Source of the DNA: Rhizophagus sp. LPA8_4_AMF
Taxonomy: Eukaryota; Glomeromycota; Glomeromycetes; Glomerales; Glomeraceae
Assembly: GCA_021464525.1 (NCBI GenBank)
Contig: JADRCO010000008.1
Location: 1 to 64,000 of the forward strand
Reading direction: 5' to 3'
DNA length: 64,000 bases
A program made the translations under genes and the position numbers. Positions 45,881 to 57,900 of this stretch are shown here, one piece after another (the first letter of the stretch is position 1; each line of letters starts with the position of its first letter). The notes beneath the pieces were generated by a model, which saw only the letters and a program-made list of their open reading frames with translations, made no database searches and had not been told where the DNA came from.

Positions 45881-46897
45881 TTTTGCTATTTGAAACAGGT
45901 ATCGGTAAAATTGGTGAACACACTTTTTTTTTATGGTTCACACGTTGTATTATTATTTTATATTTTTTTATATTTTATATACATCATTTATTAAGTCCAG
46001 TAAAATGTCCATTCAGGATATTAGTACTGTATTAGGAAAATTGAATTTTCGGAAAATGATCCAATTCTGAAAATGAGCAATCGAAAAATTGACACTGAAT
46101 CATCAGGTATTGTTTATACAAAATATTAAAATTATTAAAATGTACTAATAAATATTGTTTTAAATAGCACTTCTATATTTACAATTGTCATTCTAACTTA
46201 TATTATATTAACTTTGCTTTAGTTTATATTTATACTAGTTAATAATTTATTCAACGTTATAATTTTTTTTAGATCATAATAGCAAGTCTGTCTAAAGGTA
46301 AAGATAAAATCTAGAATAAAGATCTTCATTAACTTTCCACTTTCTGATTGTACCTAGTTATAGAAATTTTGAATTTTATTTTCTGTTTAAGCATTATTTT
46401 CAAGGTTTTTTTTTTCGCCCTTAAATTATAATTTATTTTAACCTTACTATCTTAAGATTCAAATACTTTCTACACTGGTGTGTGAATTTTACTGTAATAC
46501 TTTTTTTTGGCGAACCAAATCGATCAAATGTGAATAGTAACTTTTTATCAGGAAAGGGGGGAATGAATTGTAATGTTTTTATGAGCCATATATTTATTTC
46601 ATTATTTTTATTTATTTATTGATTAAATAAATCTATTAAAACTTAATTATACTATAATAGAATTTATTACGCATATAATTTGATCCCAATACATAAAAAG
46701 TTTATGTTGCAATGAAAAAATGTTTATTTTTTTCTAATTGTAAAATACCAAGTGGCTCCCATTAAATAAGCCTGTTGATGGCAGCGGTCATGGTCATTAT
46801 CCGATCATGACTATGACTGGTGTCGGTCGGTCAAACTGTCAGCCAAAGTGGTTGGGTCAAAGTTTCTTAACCGGTTATAACTGACCGATGACAAGTC
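45881..46897. other. Spacer, no gene seen
   Basis: AT-rich with a few GC-richer phrases at 46780-46890 (cggtcatggtcattatccgatcatgac and following), possibly old repeat. No coding signal. Confidence 0.4.
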
Positions 46898-47803
46898 CAT
46901 AGGGAGATGGCATATTAATGATATTACTTAGGACGTTTATGTATTCTTTATATTTCGAAGTATACATTTAATTCATTGAAAAGATTATATTTACTCTTTT
47001 ATTTAGGTCCAATTTTTATTTGTGAAGCTTATGGCGCGAGATCATGCTATAATTGTGCAAAGTTATCTGGCACGAAAATCAAACTTGTGAAGGATATCAA
47101 GAGAAGAAAAGCAATTAAGACCTTGCCACCGAAGCTTATCTTTCAACAACAAAGAAATACCCTGGTTATGTAAAAATTGACAATGTTCATATTGTATTAC
47201 GTGAGTATTTTTTTTTATTTCGCGAATCATCTAGTAGGCGAAATATATATGTAGAAGTCAGGTATTTACACGTTTTTCAGGGCCAAAATTATGTTAATGT
47301 CAGTCAGTTACTAAAATAGGCAATATATTTTTGACAGAATTATCTAAAAATGGAAAGATCTACACGATTATTGCTACCTTACCCTTTATATTTCGGGTCC
47401 TCAGAGATAATTTGCGTGAGATTTTAGACTAAATCAAAAAAATGCAATTCTTTCTTCATTTATTGTCCGAAGCGTAGCGAAGGACTCTACAGTACAGTAC
47501 GCTCCATATCATGCAAGTCTTGTCTGTCCGCCGTGTAAACGACCAATCAATTTTCAAGATCAGGCGTAACTAGGCATAATCAGCCTAAACCGCGTTACTA
47601 TGTTATTATTTATTTGAAGTTACGTTTTTTTAGTAATACATTTCTTTCATGTGATACATTAACGCTTCGTTCTCGTTACCTAGTTTAACTAATTTTTCTT
47701 TAATACGAACACCCACATCATAAACTTACTTGTATTCATTATTAAATTAAATATTTTAATATGTTTCTACTGTAAAAGTACAAGTAAATCACGTGTAAGT
47801 CAA
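46898..47803 (+). pseudogene. Broken RBR ligase copy
   Basis: Homologous to the 3' half of the gene at 16840-17679. It starts in exon 2 (ccatagggagatggc; the donor gt has become gc), includes intron 2, exon 3 (FICEAYGARSCYNC, YQEKK-like remains, several frame changes and loss of key cysteines), then about 440 bases of unrelated DNA (47240-47680) in place of intron 3, exon 4 (aacacccacatcataa) and the 3' flank to about 47803. Exon 1 is absent. The inserted DNA includes an inverted phrase gtccgaagcgtagcgaaggac. Its place upstream of unit 3 parallels the intact RBR gene upstream of unit 1. Confidence 0.8.
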
Positions 47804-50094
47804 TATTCAAAAATTCTGCGTAAAAACATGTGATTATTACATATCACATAATGGTGATTTTGTGATGATAAACTTTTGAGTTTACGAAATGCATTGAAGT
47901 ATAATAACATTCCCACCCTTTCGTATAGTAAAAACGGCCTGAAGAGATATAAAAGTTTAATTGAGTAATATGATATAATACAACTCGCCGCAGCTAATAA
48001 ATGACCAATTAGCACGTGATTATACTTGAAAGACAAAATTTTAAATGCATTTTTATTTTGTAAATCACCTTTAAAAGGTTATAATTATTTTAAAAAAAGC
48101 GAATATTTCATAATTCAATTAATTTAGTACTATCTTATCTATGAAGTAAATCACTTTTATAAAAATATCGTATGTTTATTGTGATCCCGTAGATTTGTAA
48201 TTTGTCTTTCATGCTTATTAATATCGGTTATTAAATTTTTAACACTCTTAAAACTTGTCTGAACTGCTTGTGCCCATCGTTTATTACCAATATTTTCTTG
48301 TTCCTCTACAATTCACAGTGCTTTCACGTAATACAGCAGTATTTAAGTAGTTACATTGTTCAGTTTGATCGTCATCCTCGTCACTTGTTGAATTTATTAA
48401 TTGTGTTCCATTCCTTTTTAAAATCTTTGCACTAAGAAGGTTTTCATCATCTTTAATGTATTCTTGTTTAATTAAAATTGGCCACCAAACATGTACTTTA
48501 CTTTTGTGTTAAATTAGGGATTATCATGTTTTAAAATTCGATAAATATCACTTGGAGTAAGGTGAATGTTATTTCTAATTCCTTTTTTAATATTTTTCAT
48601 TTACGCCAAATCGTTCAGGTCGTTTGTGAAGTATAGAATGCTGAAGGTAAACTGATGCAATATTGGTTCCCATTTTAAGTTTAATTTAATCAACCCATTG
48701 CAATCAAATCGCATGGATTCAAGTTGTCTAGATCTCTTTGCAAGAGATTTACAAGATTTACCGAAATGTTAAAATATAAGATTCTTTCTTATAAATATAA
48801 TAACAGTCAACACTTTCACCCATTAAATCAATGACTGTCTTGATAATTTTTTTGGATCATCGGTGATTTCGAGCGATTTTTTGAACCAATCCTAAATATA
48901 GCTGAATTCCGAATTACTATGAGCTAAAATTCTATTATGAACAAGGGAAGCATATATACATTCAGAATATGAAAATTTATAAGTTAAAATTTATTTTATT
49001 AACTTTTAAAAATTGAACCGAACCCGGCTCAAAATATGATGACGTCAAAATTATGACGATCATGGATTCATGGATCAAAATTTTATTAGTTGATCAACAT
49101 CACATGACATACTTGTGTCTTTAATTTGATATATTTTTTAATGAAAGTCGAAATATAGAACTTCCATCCCTAATCATCATCATATCAATTGAAATATTAC
49201 AATTAAAATCTATACCAGTTAAATCATTTTCTAATTATTTATCAGTATCAATTTCTGAAATAATTGGTTTAAAATTTTTTTTCTAGTGTTAAAAGTTCTG
49301 AATTAAATTGATTAGATTGTTAGCAGCATTATGGCGACATATATTACAAGTTTTAAACTGACGTGTATTTTCATTAATGAAAGCTTTCAAAAGTAAACTT
49401 TTTTACATTTCTGCAAATTTACTAGTTATAATATCGTGGAAAAGTGAAAAAATAATACATCGTTGTAAAAGCATTACCTAGGGGTTAGATAAATAAACGT
49501 GGGGCCAACTTAAGGTTAGGCTGATCAATAAATCACCAGAACTGTCAGTCTGTCACTCATACACAACCGAGTATTTATATTAAATCGTGCAAAAATTTTA
49601 TTTTTTTAATTTTTTCGACACGTATAGATAGAGAAGCAGCCGATCTCAAAAGTTAAGGTTGTATATGCTAGCTCTATGTAGGCAAAGTATTTTTATCAAA
49701 ATTGAACCACTGGTTGCTTCGTTCTTAATTTTATATGTTTTTGTTACTTTTATATTAGGAAGTTAGAATTATACTTTTTTTTTTAGAGATTCCAATTTAA
49801 AAATAGTGTTTTCTTCTTTTATTGTGTATTATTATCAAGTGTGTAATAATTTTTTTATACAGTTTTGAGGTATTTCAAATAGCCGATCCTATTTTTTGAA
49901 AGAAACTAATAAAAAAAAAAAATACGTAACGATAAACTTGTCATTTTCGAAAAATAGTTTTTATTTTGTGATGGGTCGATTATCGACAGATCTTTCACTT
50001 TAAACATGGGGTATCGGTTTACATTTTACTAGTAAATATGTGACAATCACATGATTTTACGTTGGGTGTTATCAACGAATATTCATTGAAGTTC
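47804..50094. other. Insertion-rich spacer between RBR remnant and unit 3
   Basis: About 2.3 kb that unit 1 lacks between the RBR gene and the unit flank. It holds the transposase-like remnant at 48180-49000. From 49000 to 50094 no gene is recognised. Confidence 0.5.
48180..49000 (-). pseudogene. Degenerate minus-strand frame, possibly MULE-type transposase related
   Basis: On the minus strand, pieces in several frames read KRSRQLESMRFDCNGLIKLN, LHQFTFSILYFTNDLND, IRNNIHLTPSDIYRILKHDN, VHVWWPILIKQEYIKDDENL and QAVQTSFKSVKNLITDINKH. A modified-C2H2/FAR1-like region followed by HLTPSDIY and WW motifs is seen in Mutator-related proteins; I recall similar proteins in large families of these fungi but cannot confirm it. 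Many stops and shifts show it is dead. It may be what separated the RBR remnant from unit 3. Confidence 0.4.
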
Positions 50095-51221
50095 TTAAAA
50101 ATATTTATCAGGAAAAAAAGAGAAAAAAAATAATATGAGAACTATTGCTTCGAGCCGTTAACTGAATATATCCGGATAACACTATTGTTATCGTCTGATT
50201 CTTCTCATAAGTTAACGCCACTAACGCCATTACTTATTGATAAAGTGAAAATTTAAAATATAAAAATGAATTCAATTTTACTCATTACATTTTCTTTACT
50301 CTATTATGTAATGATTTTTCAAATCATTTTGAATATTCTTTCACTTACATAATAGGAAATGTTATACTTTATTGGGTGTTATTCCCGAAAGTTTTCGCCA
50401 AGAATGCAACATCAAGTTTTTTAGGGAAACAAATACTTTTTTTAGGTTTGTAATATGTGTATTTAAAATTATTAATATTGCGATATATCTTATCGTATGA
50501 TCAAAAATCATTTTCATTTTGTTGTTTTGCTTAATATTTTAGTTTCATTGTAATTTTGGTTTCATTGAAAAAGACGACACAGCCGACACATTATCGCCGA
50601 ATGATTTCTATTGTTTTTATTTTTAATGGGCTTTTTCCTATATTATTGAATAGGATTTTTGGCGTTATTTATGTAGTCCAATTATAATAATGTAAAACAA
50701 AACCTGATATTAAATAACTAGTATATTCACATGAAATTTTCAAATATACAGAAAAATAGTCTGTCGGTATATCAAAGTCCGATAAATATATAAAATCGAT
50801 TATGTTATTTCTTTAAAGAATACATATACGGATGAATTAATAAAATAATAACTGATCATAAATGGATATTCATTTGAAAATTTTTAATAAAATCATTTTT
50901 TTATTAGGATCAACATTCAGTGTAACTGACCTTTTGAAAAAAAATTTTCATTTTTTATTATAATTAATAAAAATGGTATTTTGGAAGAAAAATATGTACT
51001 ACGAACTCTTTCCTTTTACGGAAAATATACGATATATATCGTTAATTCTTTGTTGCATGCAAATTAATATGTATAATCATTGTAATGTAAACACAAACAC
51101 CCTAAATTTTTGTGCTACCGACTGACTTATACTTATTTTTTTTTTTTTGTGACTAAAATATATTTGTCCATTTAAGGGTCGAACTCACTTGACAAATATT
51201 TAAAGAGATTTTTTTATTATT

Positions 51222-51750
51222 GCAGTTCGACCCCCCTAATTGTGTAACCAAATGTAAATCTTAATTTGATTTCCCCATTTCTCACGATTTATAGTTTCAA
51301 CGGATTTCCTTTGATTTTTCTTTTATGCAAAAATTTGTTTTAAAAGTTACACTTTCAGAAAAAAAAAGTTTTGTATTTATTTTTAGAGTTAGACAAGTAT
51401 TAATTTAATAAATTAAACATTTCAAATAATTTATACTTTAATAATTTTATATGTACTTAAATAAAAATTATTTTAAATTGAACATAGATATTAAAAATTT
51501 TTTTTTCGTTCGAAATTAATCACGTGATGCAGCTATTTCTGCGTTGTTAATCATTCCGTAAAATTCTACCCCCGTGACATTTAAGGGTATGTGAAAAATA
51601 ATTTTTTGGGAGGCACTAAGTCCTCAGATAAATATAAACAGCGAAAACGGTGTGGGCGTGATGCCGGTGATGAATATTTGAGGGTCACGTGGGGGTAGAA
51701 AATTTGGTGGGAATGTTGATCATCACGTGAAAAATTGAAGAATCCGAATA
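51222..51750. other. Unit 3-specific insertion with inner inverted repeat
   Basis: Units 1 and 2 lack this stretch between the aaatattta(g/a)agagatttttt block and aaatgtcgatcacatg. Inside, aaattctacccccgtgac (51561) faces gtcacgtgggggtagaaaattt (51684-51705), a MITE-like inverted repeat of about 145 bp. A CACGTG lies in each half of the insertion. Ends of the whole insertion are approximate. Confidence 0.5.
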
Positions 51751-52400
51751 CAAACAGTGAAAATGTCGATCACATGGAATTTAACTTCTCATTGAAGTAC
51801 TACTTTTGTTTGAATATTGATCGATCTTTTATTTATTATTTATTATATTGATCGGCCAAAAATTTTTTAATATTGTACTACTAAATTTTATAGGGCAAAA
51901 AATCACATCATTTTAAACTAGTATTTGTTGAATGTCCTCTTAATAAACATATGTATATGAATTTTAAGAAGTATGTATAATAAAATATATTTAAAATTGT
52001 TTTTGACACGAAAAAAAAAATATAAGAAACTTAATTTTTAATTAACATTCTTCAAAAAATATGAAAAAATCGAAGATAACGTAAAATAAAAATAATATTA
52101 TCAATTTATCACTACTCGACAAAGCATTAAAGATTGCAAAGTTGGACTAAAAAAAAAGAAAAGTAGTACTGATTTATTTATAATGAAGTAAAGTATATAG
52201 TACCCAAGCTGAAAATTCAAACGGTATCATTTATTTTGGTTCTGATAATAAAAAAAAAAATTGTTAAGTATCAACTTTAAATTTATACTATTATTAACTA
52301 GATAAAAGAAACCGTTGAATTTTCGTCGTTTAACAGCAACAATTAAAATCTTGTGTAAATGGTCAGTAAAGTGTTACAAAAATTGTGACAATTGTGACGT

Positions 52401-52480
52401 AAGGTGGAAAAAAAATACCGCGCGTCGTTCGGATCTCACCTCCTGGGATAAACCGGTTTTATATGTAACTAGTTCCGTAC
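52401..52480. other. GC-richer insertion in unit 3 resembling a 5S rRNA 3' part
   Basis: Unit 2 reads gtgacgtgcaataa here; unit 3 has about 80 additional bases. The part ggatctcacctcctgggataa followed by accgg resembles the 3' third of eukaryotic 5S rRNA (GGATGGGTGACC-CCTGGGAATACCGG). The match is short and imperfect, so it may be a 5S-derived SINE piece or coincidence. Confidence 0.25.
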
Positions 52481-52730
52481 AATAAATAAATCGATGATAA
52501 AATATTATTTTATCATTTATTTTCAATTAAACAATATTTATAATATTTCACTTAAAAATAACGAGAAAATTTTTTCAAAATTATCTTTATTATTATGTGA
52601 GAAAAGTTTCACAATTTTAATAATCTTTAGAATCTAAGTAAACTAAATTTAAATTTTTGCAGAATTAAAGTGGACAAAAAAGAAATAAAAAATATAAAAA
52701 ATTGAAATAATAGAAATTATAATTTTAATA

Positions 52731-53252
52731 TTATTTAGATAATCCGGCGTAACCATGCCCTTCACCGTTTTGAGTTGTCATTGCACCATTAGGACCACGT
52801 TTCCTGAATTTACTGCTATTACAATGGCGTTTATTATAGTGAAGTGTTTTGGTAAGAATGCCATTGTCGTCACAGTCAATAGACATATCTCTGAATTTAT
52901 GTCTAAATGATTTGGTACCGCCGCTGCCATCTACCTTTATATCCAATTTATCCGTGAGATCGAAGAGTGTATCCTTGCATTCGTTAACAATTTTAAATCC
53001 GTAAGACGCGTTTGTATCTTCGAAACCTTTTTTAAAGATTCCTGCGACCTCTGTATGACCATTTTCATCCTGAGAAAAGATTACGAGACCCTTAGCTGGG
53101 CCAGAATTGAAATCCGCGATTGCATAAGAACATTTGCATTGATTACGTTTTTCAAGCGTACTAGATAATAGTCCATTATCACTTGTAAATGCCGATGAAA
53201 TGGTTATGAGAGATAAAAGAATAAAAAAGTTCAAAATTGCAAAAGAATTCAT
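52731..53252 (-). CDS. Small secreted Kex2-processed protein, copy 3
   Basis: A single-exon frame of 173 residues. Signal peptide MNSFAILNFFILLSLITISS (cut near A21), a longer propeptide ending in LEKR (33-36), then NQCKC. The core keeps FSQDENGHTEVAGIF, ASYGFKIVNEC, TKSFRHKFRDMS and CDDNGILTK, with five conserved cysteines. The basic cluster reads KFRKR, and the 21-residue tail starts GPNGAMTTQNGEG. The propeptide is longer than in copies 1 and 2 while the core and tail lengths stay almost constant. Its TATA-like block is about 130 bases upstream. The partner membrane gene at 54955 is intact. Confidence 0.83.
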   Translation of the reverse strand: MNSFAILNFFILLSLITISSAFTSDNGLLSSTLEKRNQCKCSYAIADFNSGPAKGLVIFSQDENGHTEVAGIFKKGFEDTNASYGFKIVNECKDTLFDLTDKLDIKVDGSGGTKSFRHKFRDMSIDCDDNGILTKTLHYNKRHCNSSKFRKRGPNGAMTTQNGEGHGYAGLSK

Positions 53253-53378
53253 TGTTATTTTTTATAAAAAAGGGGAAAAATAATTCTTTTTTTTTTTTGA
53301 AAATATTTTATTATTAATTCTTTGTTATAATATTGAATTCGATAAGGAATGGGAAAAAGAGGAGATTGAGCTTACTCT

Positions 53379-53386
53379 TTTTATAT
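53379..53386 (-). promoter_or_regulatory. TATA-like box of secreted protein gene, copy 3
   Basis: ATATAAAA block read on the minus strand, about 130 bases before the ATG, conserved with 20851 and 38847. Confidence 0.6.
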
Positions 53387-54870
53387 TTCTCAACTTATAT
53401 TATTCGAATAGTAAACTCTTTCTTTTGTTCTGATCTAAAAATAAAGTGTAAAAATTAAAAATAAAAAAAAATGATGCATAAATACTGAAATATATTACAT
53501 TATACAATAGTTATTGAATTTCTTTTAAACAATTTTATTAAAGTTCTTTCTCGGATAATATGAACCGGAAATTTTACATTTTTGTCATTTATAATAAGTT
53601 TATTAGTAAAGATCTATATATAAAATTTTTACGCCAAATCAAATTAGTCAAACATTCACTTTCAAAAGAAAAAAAAAACATTGAATTTAAAATTAAGATT
53701 TTTTCTAACCTTTCTATTATTAGGGGGAGATTACCAAAAAGAATCATCATTTGATGTGCTTGTATTTACATTACAAGGAGTCAAAAATGGGTTTATTCAT
53801 GTGCATGCATAAAGTATCAATTAAAGAAATAAAACATTCACCGAATGTACCTGCATATATTTTATATATATACATATTTTTTATATTTAAAAGGTTGTGT
53901 GAAATTCGGAAATTATTGTTTTTGTTTAAAACCCTAAAAGAAGTTAGATCCAATTATATAAGGAAAGAGAACAACGAATAAAGAAGTAGATTGAAAATTT
54001 AATAAGGTATAATAAGGTATGGGAATGTCGATCACAATAATAAAAATGATATCTTAAAATGACAATTCATTTTTATTAACTTGAAATTAATAATATTTAC
54101 TTTTACGTGCATCTTTACAATCAATTTTATTGATTTCATTGATATTTTTCGGATTTAAGAGATTTTTGTTCCGTGAATTTAAACATTTTTATCCATTGTA
54201 TTATTCATATTATGTAAAATAAAAATATCAAATATACATTAAAATTTTAAAAAAATATCGTTATAAATATATATCGTATTACATTGAACCTTATCAATTT
54301 TTATCATTGGTCCATCATTCACAATATTCACAATGTAATAAAACAAACAATAATAGAATTTATACAGAGAAGTTAGAAATGCATGAAAATACATGAGTAT
54401 ATTATCTTCATAATAAGATAAAATTTGTATCACATTACTAATAATCATTTTATACCTTATCAAAGAAACGATAAAAAATGTTTTCTTTTTTTCCAAATTG
54501 TATTTTTGGCTTGGGAGAATTTACAGGAATAACTCCGTAGTAACGCCATTAAACTTATTTTGTTTATAAAAAGATTTTTTTCTATCACTTTGAAAGAACG
54601 AAATGAATGAAAGGTAAAATGAAGAAAAATTGATTAAAAATCTAAAAAAGGTTAAATTCTTTACGAAAAATTTCGGAGTATTGGTTGAAAAAAAACTCCA
54701 ACAATATTAACTACATTGTTACAAAATAATAAAATATCAATTTAGTTGTGTAGAAAAAAAAAAATAATATCTTTTTCTTTTTTTTAATCAATGATCCAAA
54801 AATGTCTCATTCAATAATTTTAACCAATTTGGTAAGATATACTAAAAAATTTCAGTGATAATCTATTTTT

Positions 54871-54878
54871 AAGATGGG
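54871..54878 (+). promoter_or_regulatory. AAGATGGG promoter block, unit 3
   Basis: Conserved with units 1 and 2; 84 bases before the start codon, preceded by tttcagtgataatct. Confidence 0.5.
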
Positions 54879-54954
54879 GTTATTTTCTTTTCTTTTCTTT
54901 GTCTTTAATTTTTTTTTTTAAAAAAAATTCTTCTCCAAAAAAATTTTTTCAAAG

Positions 54955-57900
54955 ATGAAGTTATTTTTTATTTTTCTTTTATCAATTATTTTACTGGCGA
55001 TATTACCAGTAAAATCATCCATTACATTTGAAGAACCACAACCTGAAACCCCTTCAACTCCTCGCGTTTTAAACATAAATTATTATGATGATGGCACGAT
55101 GGTCGTTCGAATAGTTCGTGTAAGCCATCCAGATCCTCCCAAAATTTGTGTGGAGGAATTCTTATCATTCCGTATAATTTATCCCAATAAAACTATCAAG
55201 AGTCTTGATCTTTCAGCAGATACATTAAATATACAACCATTCAATTTTTGTCTTCTTCCAAACGCTAACCCTATCAGATTTTATCCCGTAAAAAAAAATT
55301 TTTTGTTTTTAACTTACGCGGAAGCTGAAGATGTAAACAATCCTTTCACTTATAATGATTGGGGAATTATCATCGACTTAGATGGAGTAATTAAAAGGTA
55401 TATATGTAAAAAGTAAATTGACTATTTTATATATGTGTGATATGAGCATAAATAATAAAGATTATTATTTCGCTTCTTTTATAGTAAAATTAGGTTAGGT
55501 GCATCCTTTGTTAATACCACTACTAATGAATGGTTGCCCGCCCAAGATTCCGTCACACTAAATATCCATAGAGATAATGGATTTCTTCGCACTGCGCCCA
55601 TACCTGGTACTAATTCTATGATCTTGCAACAATTCAAAGTGTAAGTATTTTATTTTAATTTACGTAAATTAATTTTAATATATAATTTAATATATGTATT
55701 GCTTTTTTTATAAGAAATGAAAATGGTGAAGTTCAACTTCTTGCAGAAACTTATATGAATTTTACGGCTACTCCAGTCGAAACAGTTGCAACAATGGATG
55801 GAGGATACGCGATTATTTATCCTGATTATGAATTTTCAACAACAACAACAACAACAACAACAATCCCCATTGCTCCACATATGTCAATCCGTGGCTTTTT
55901 TTTACAAAATGGAAATCCAGAAAAGCAAGGACCATTTGTTCTTTATCAAACTCCAAATCTGGTATCAAAAATTATTTTACTTGATTGTGATTTTACTAAA
56001 GTAGGATTTGGTCAAACTTGTGTAGTAGTTTTAAACATTGCACCAACAATAGATCAAAATACGTTTATTAAAATTGATTTTCTTTCGACGGGAACTGTAT
56101 ATAATATTACGATTTTTCAAAACCCTGCCGATCTTACTGATTTTAATGTAGAGTCATTACAATATGGAGGTTATCTCTTGTATAGTAGAGCGCCATTTCC
56201 AAATGATATGACCAAACTTAATCTTTATGGTTATATTTTGGATGATCGTGGTAATCGTTATGATTGGAATATATCATACCCTACTACAACAAATTTTAAT
56301 GGTGATGTTTTAATTTTACCAAATAATACTATTGTAATTCCTCAACCGGAATCTGGACAAACTTGGGGTTTGTTCACCAATGATTTGTACAAGATCCATG
56401 GTGCACAAGGTAAGGTGATACGATCGATAAATAATATATATCGTATATAAATATTTTTTTTTTTAACTTGTATAAACTTTTAAAATGCTACTATACTAGA
56501 TCATGGTTATGGAAATTTACATATCTTCAGCACAACTCCGAACATTGATGATATTATAAATCCATCTGAAATTAACTTCCTTATAATTAAATTTTATGAG
56601 AAAGTTGATTTATCATCTAATCATAACGTTACAATTTTACAAGATGGTGGTATTATACGTCAAATTACTTCTGTAAGCCACAATAATGGAGAATTTGTAA
56701 AAATTATTGATGACTATACTATTGAAATCAAAGTGATTGATAGTACTTTTAATCAGCCTAATACACAGTATTATATTTTAATTGACGATGGTTTTGTAAA
56801 GAGTAAAGATCTTCAAGAACCTATCATTGGCATACAAGATAATGCTTGGAAATTTATGACATGTAAGTGCTTTATCTTATTTAAAATGAAAATAATATTA
56901 CAATATATACATAAACTAAAATTCTTTTTTTTCCATAATAGCTCAACAAGAAGTTACACAGAAAAGTTTTTCAGATTTCTATAAAGCAAAAGTAAACGCA
57001 ACTAACATTGACGGAAAAGTTCGATTGACCGTAGAGGGGACCACTTACTTCAAAAGAATTAAAGATGACAAAATTAAAGTTAAAGAATTTTTTGGCAATT
57101 TGATACGAGAATTGGCCAAAGCAATCCCTGTTGATCCGGAACGTCTAGATACAAATGGAAGACATGAAATTGATACTTCCGCTTCACCTGAACAATATAT
57201 ATTATCTATTAAGATTAAAAAAGCCAAGAATAAAAATGAAAGTTCTGTTAATTTGGTCGCTAATAATTTAAATACTTTAATAAGGAAAAAACTTGTTACT
57301 GTTATTGGTTCTGGAGAATATTCAAATTATTTAGATGAAGAATATGGATATGAACCCATACGTAAGAATCCATTTTTTTTTTCGGATAAAGGATTTCATC
57401 TCAAATAACTGAAAATATTTTTTTTTTTCTTTTATAAAAATAGCCAGGTGGATAGAAGAACATTTGCGTGATCTTCTTGGAACAATTGCATTGAATATCA
57501 TATTATTGTCACTTGCTTATTGGGTAAATATACATTTAATATTAATAATATTATTAAGAATATTGTAATTTTTTTTAATTGTATACTGATAAAATGAAAA
57601 ATATTTCTAACTTTTTACTTTTTTTTTTCAGTATAAAACACTTGCAATTTTTACATGTGGCAACGCTATTGGAAAATTTGTGACGACAATCCTTTTTACT
57701 AGTAAAGATGCGGAAAGCGTGGAAAATATTTTTACTGCAAGGTAAAAAAAACCCCCCTAAAAGTGAAATAAAAAAATATATATGTATAAACTTATTTTTT
57801 TCCAAATACTGATTATTTATTCTCTTCCCTTTCACTCACTTTTTTTCTTCTAGTCTTTTTTTCGTGACATTCCCGTTTATCGTAAATTTAGGGTTTGCAT

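Larger units (their letters stand above)
50095..52730. other. Upstream flank of unit 3, no gene
   Basis: Non-coding and homologous to the flanks of units 1 and 2, apart from two insertions described separately. Runs to the stop of the secreted protein gene. Confidence 0.55.
53253..54954. other. Shared intergenic region of divergent pair, unit 3
   Basis: 1.7 kb between start codons. It holds the TATA block, a stretch with tttacgccaaatcaaattagtc (53628), tttcggagta (54671) and AAGATGGG (54871). Open frames here are not supported as genes. Confidence 0.55.

Noticed and set aside
55786-56004. Overlapping frame with poly-glutamine
   Set aside because: Alternative frame of the (CAA)n tract inside exon 3 of copy 3.
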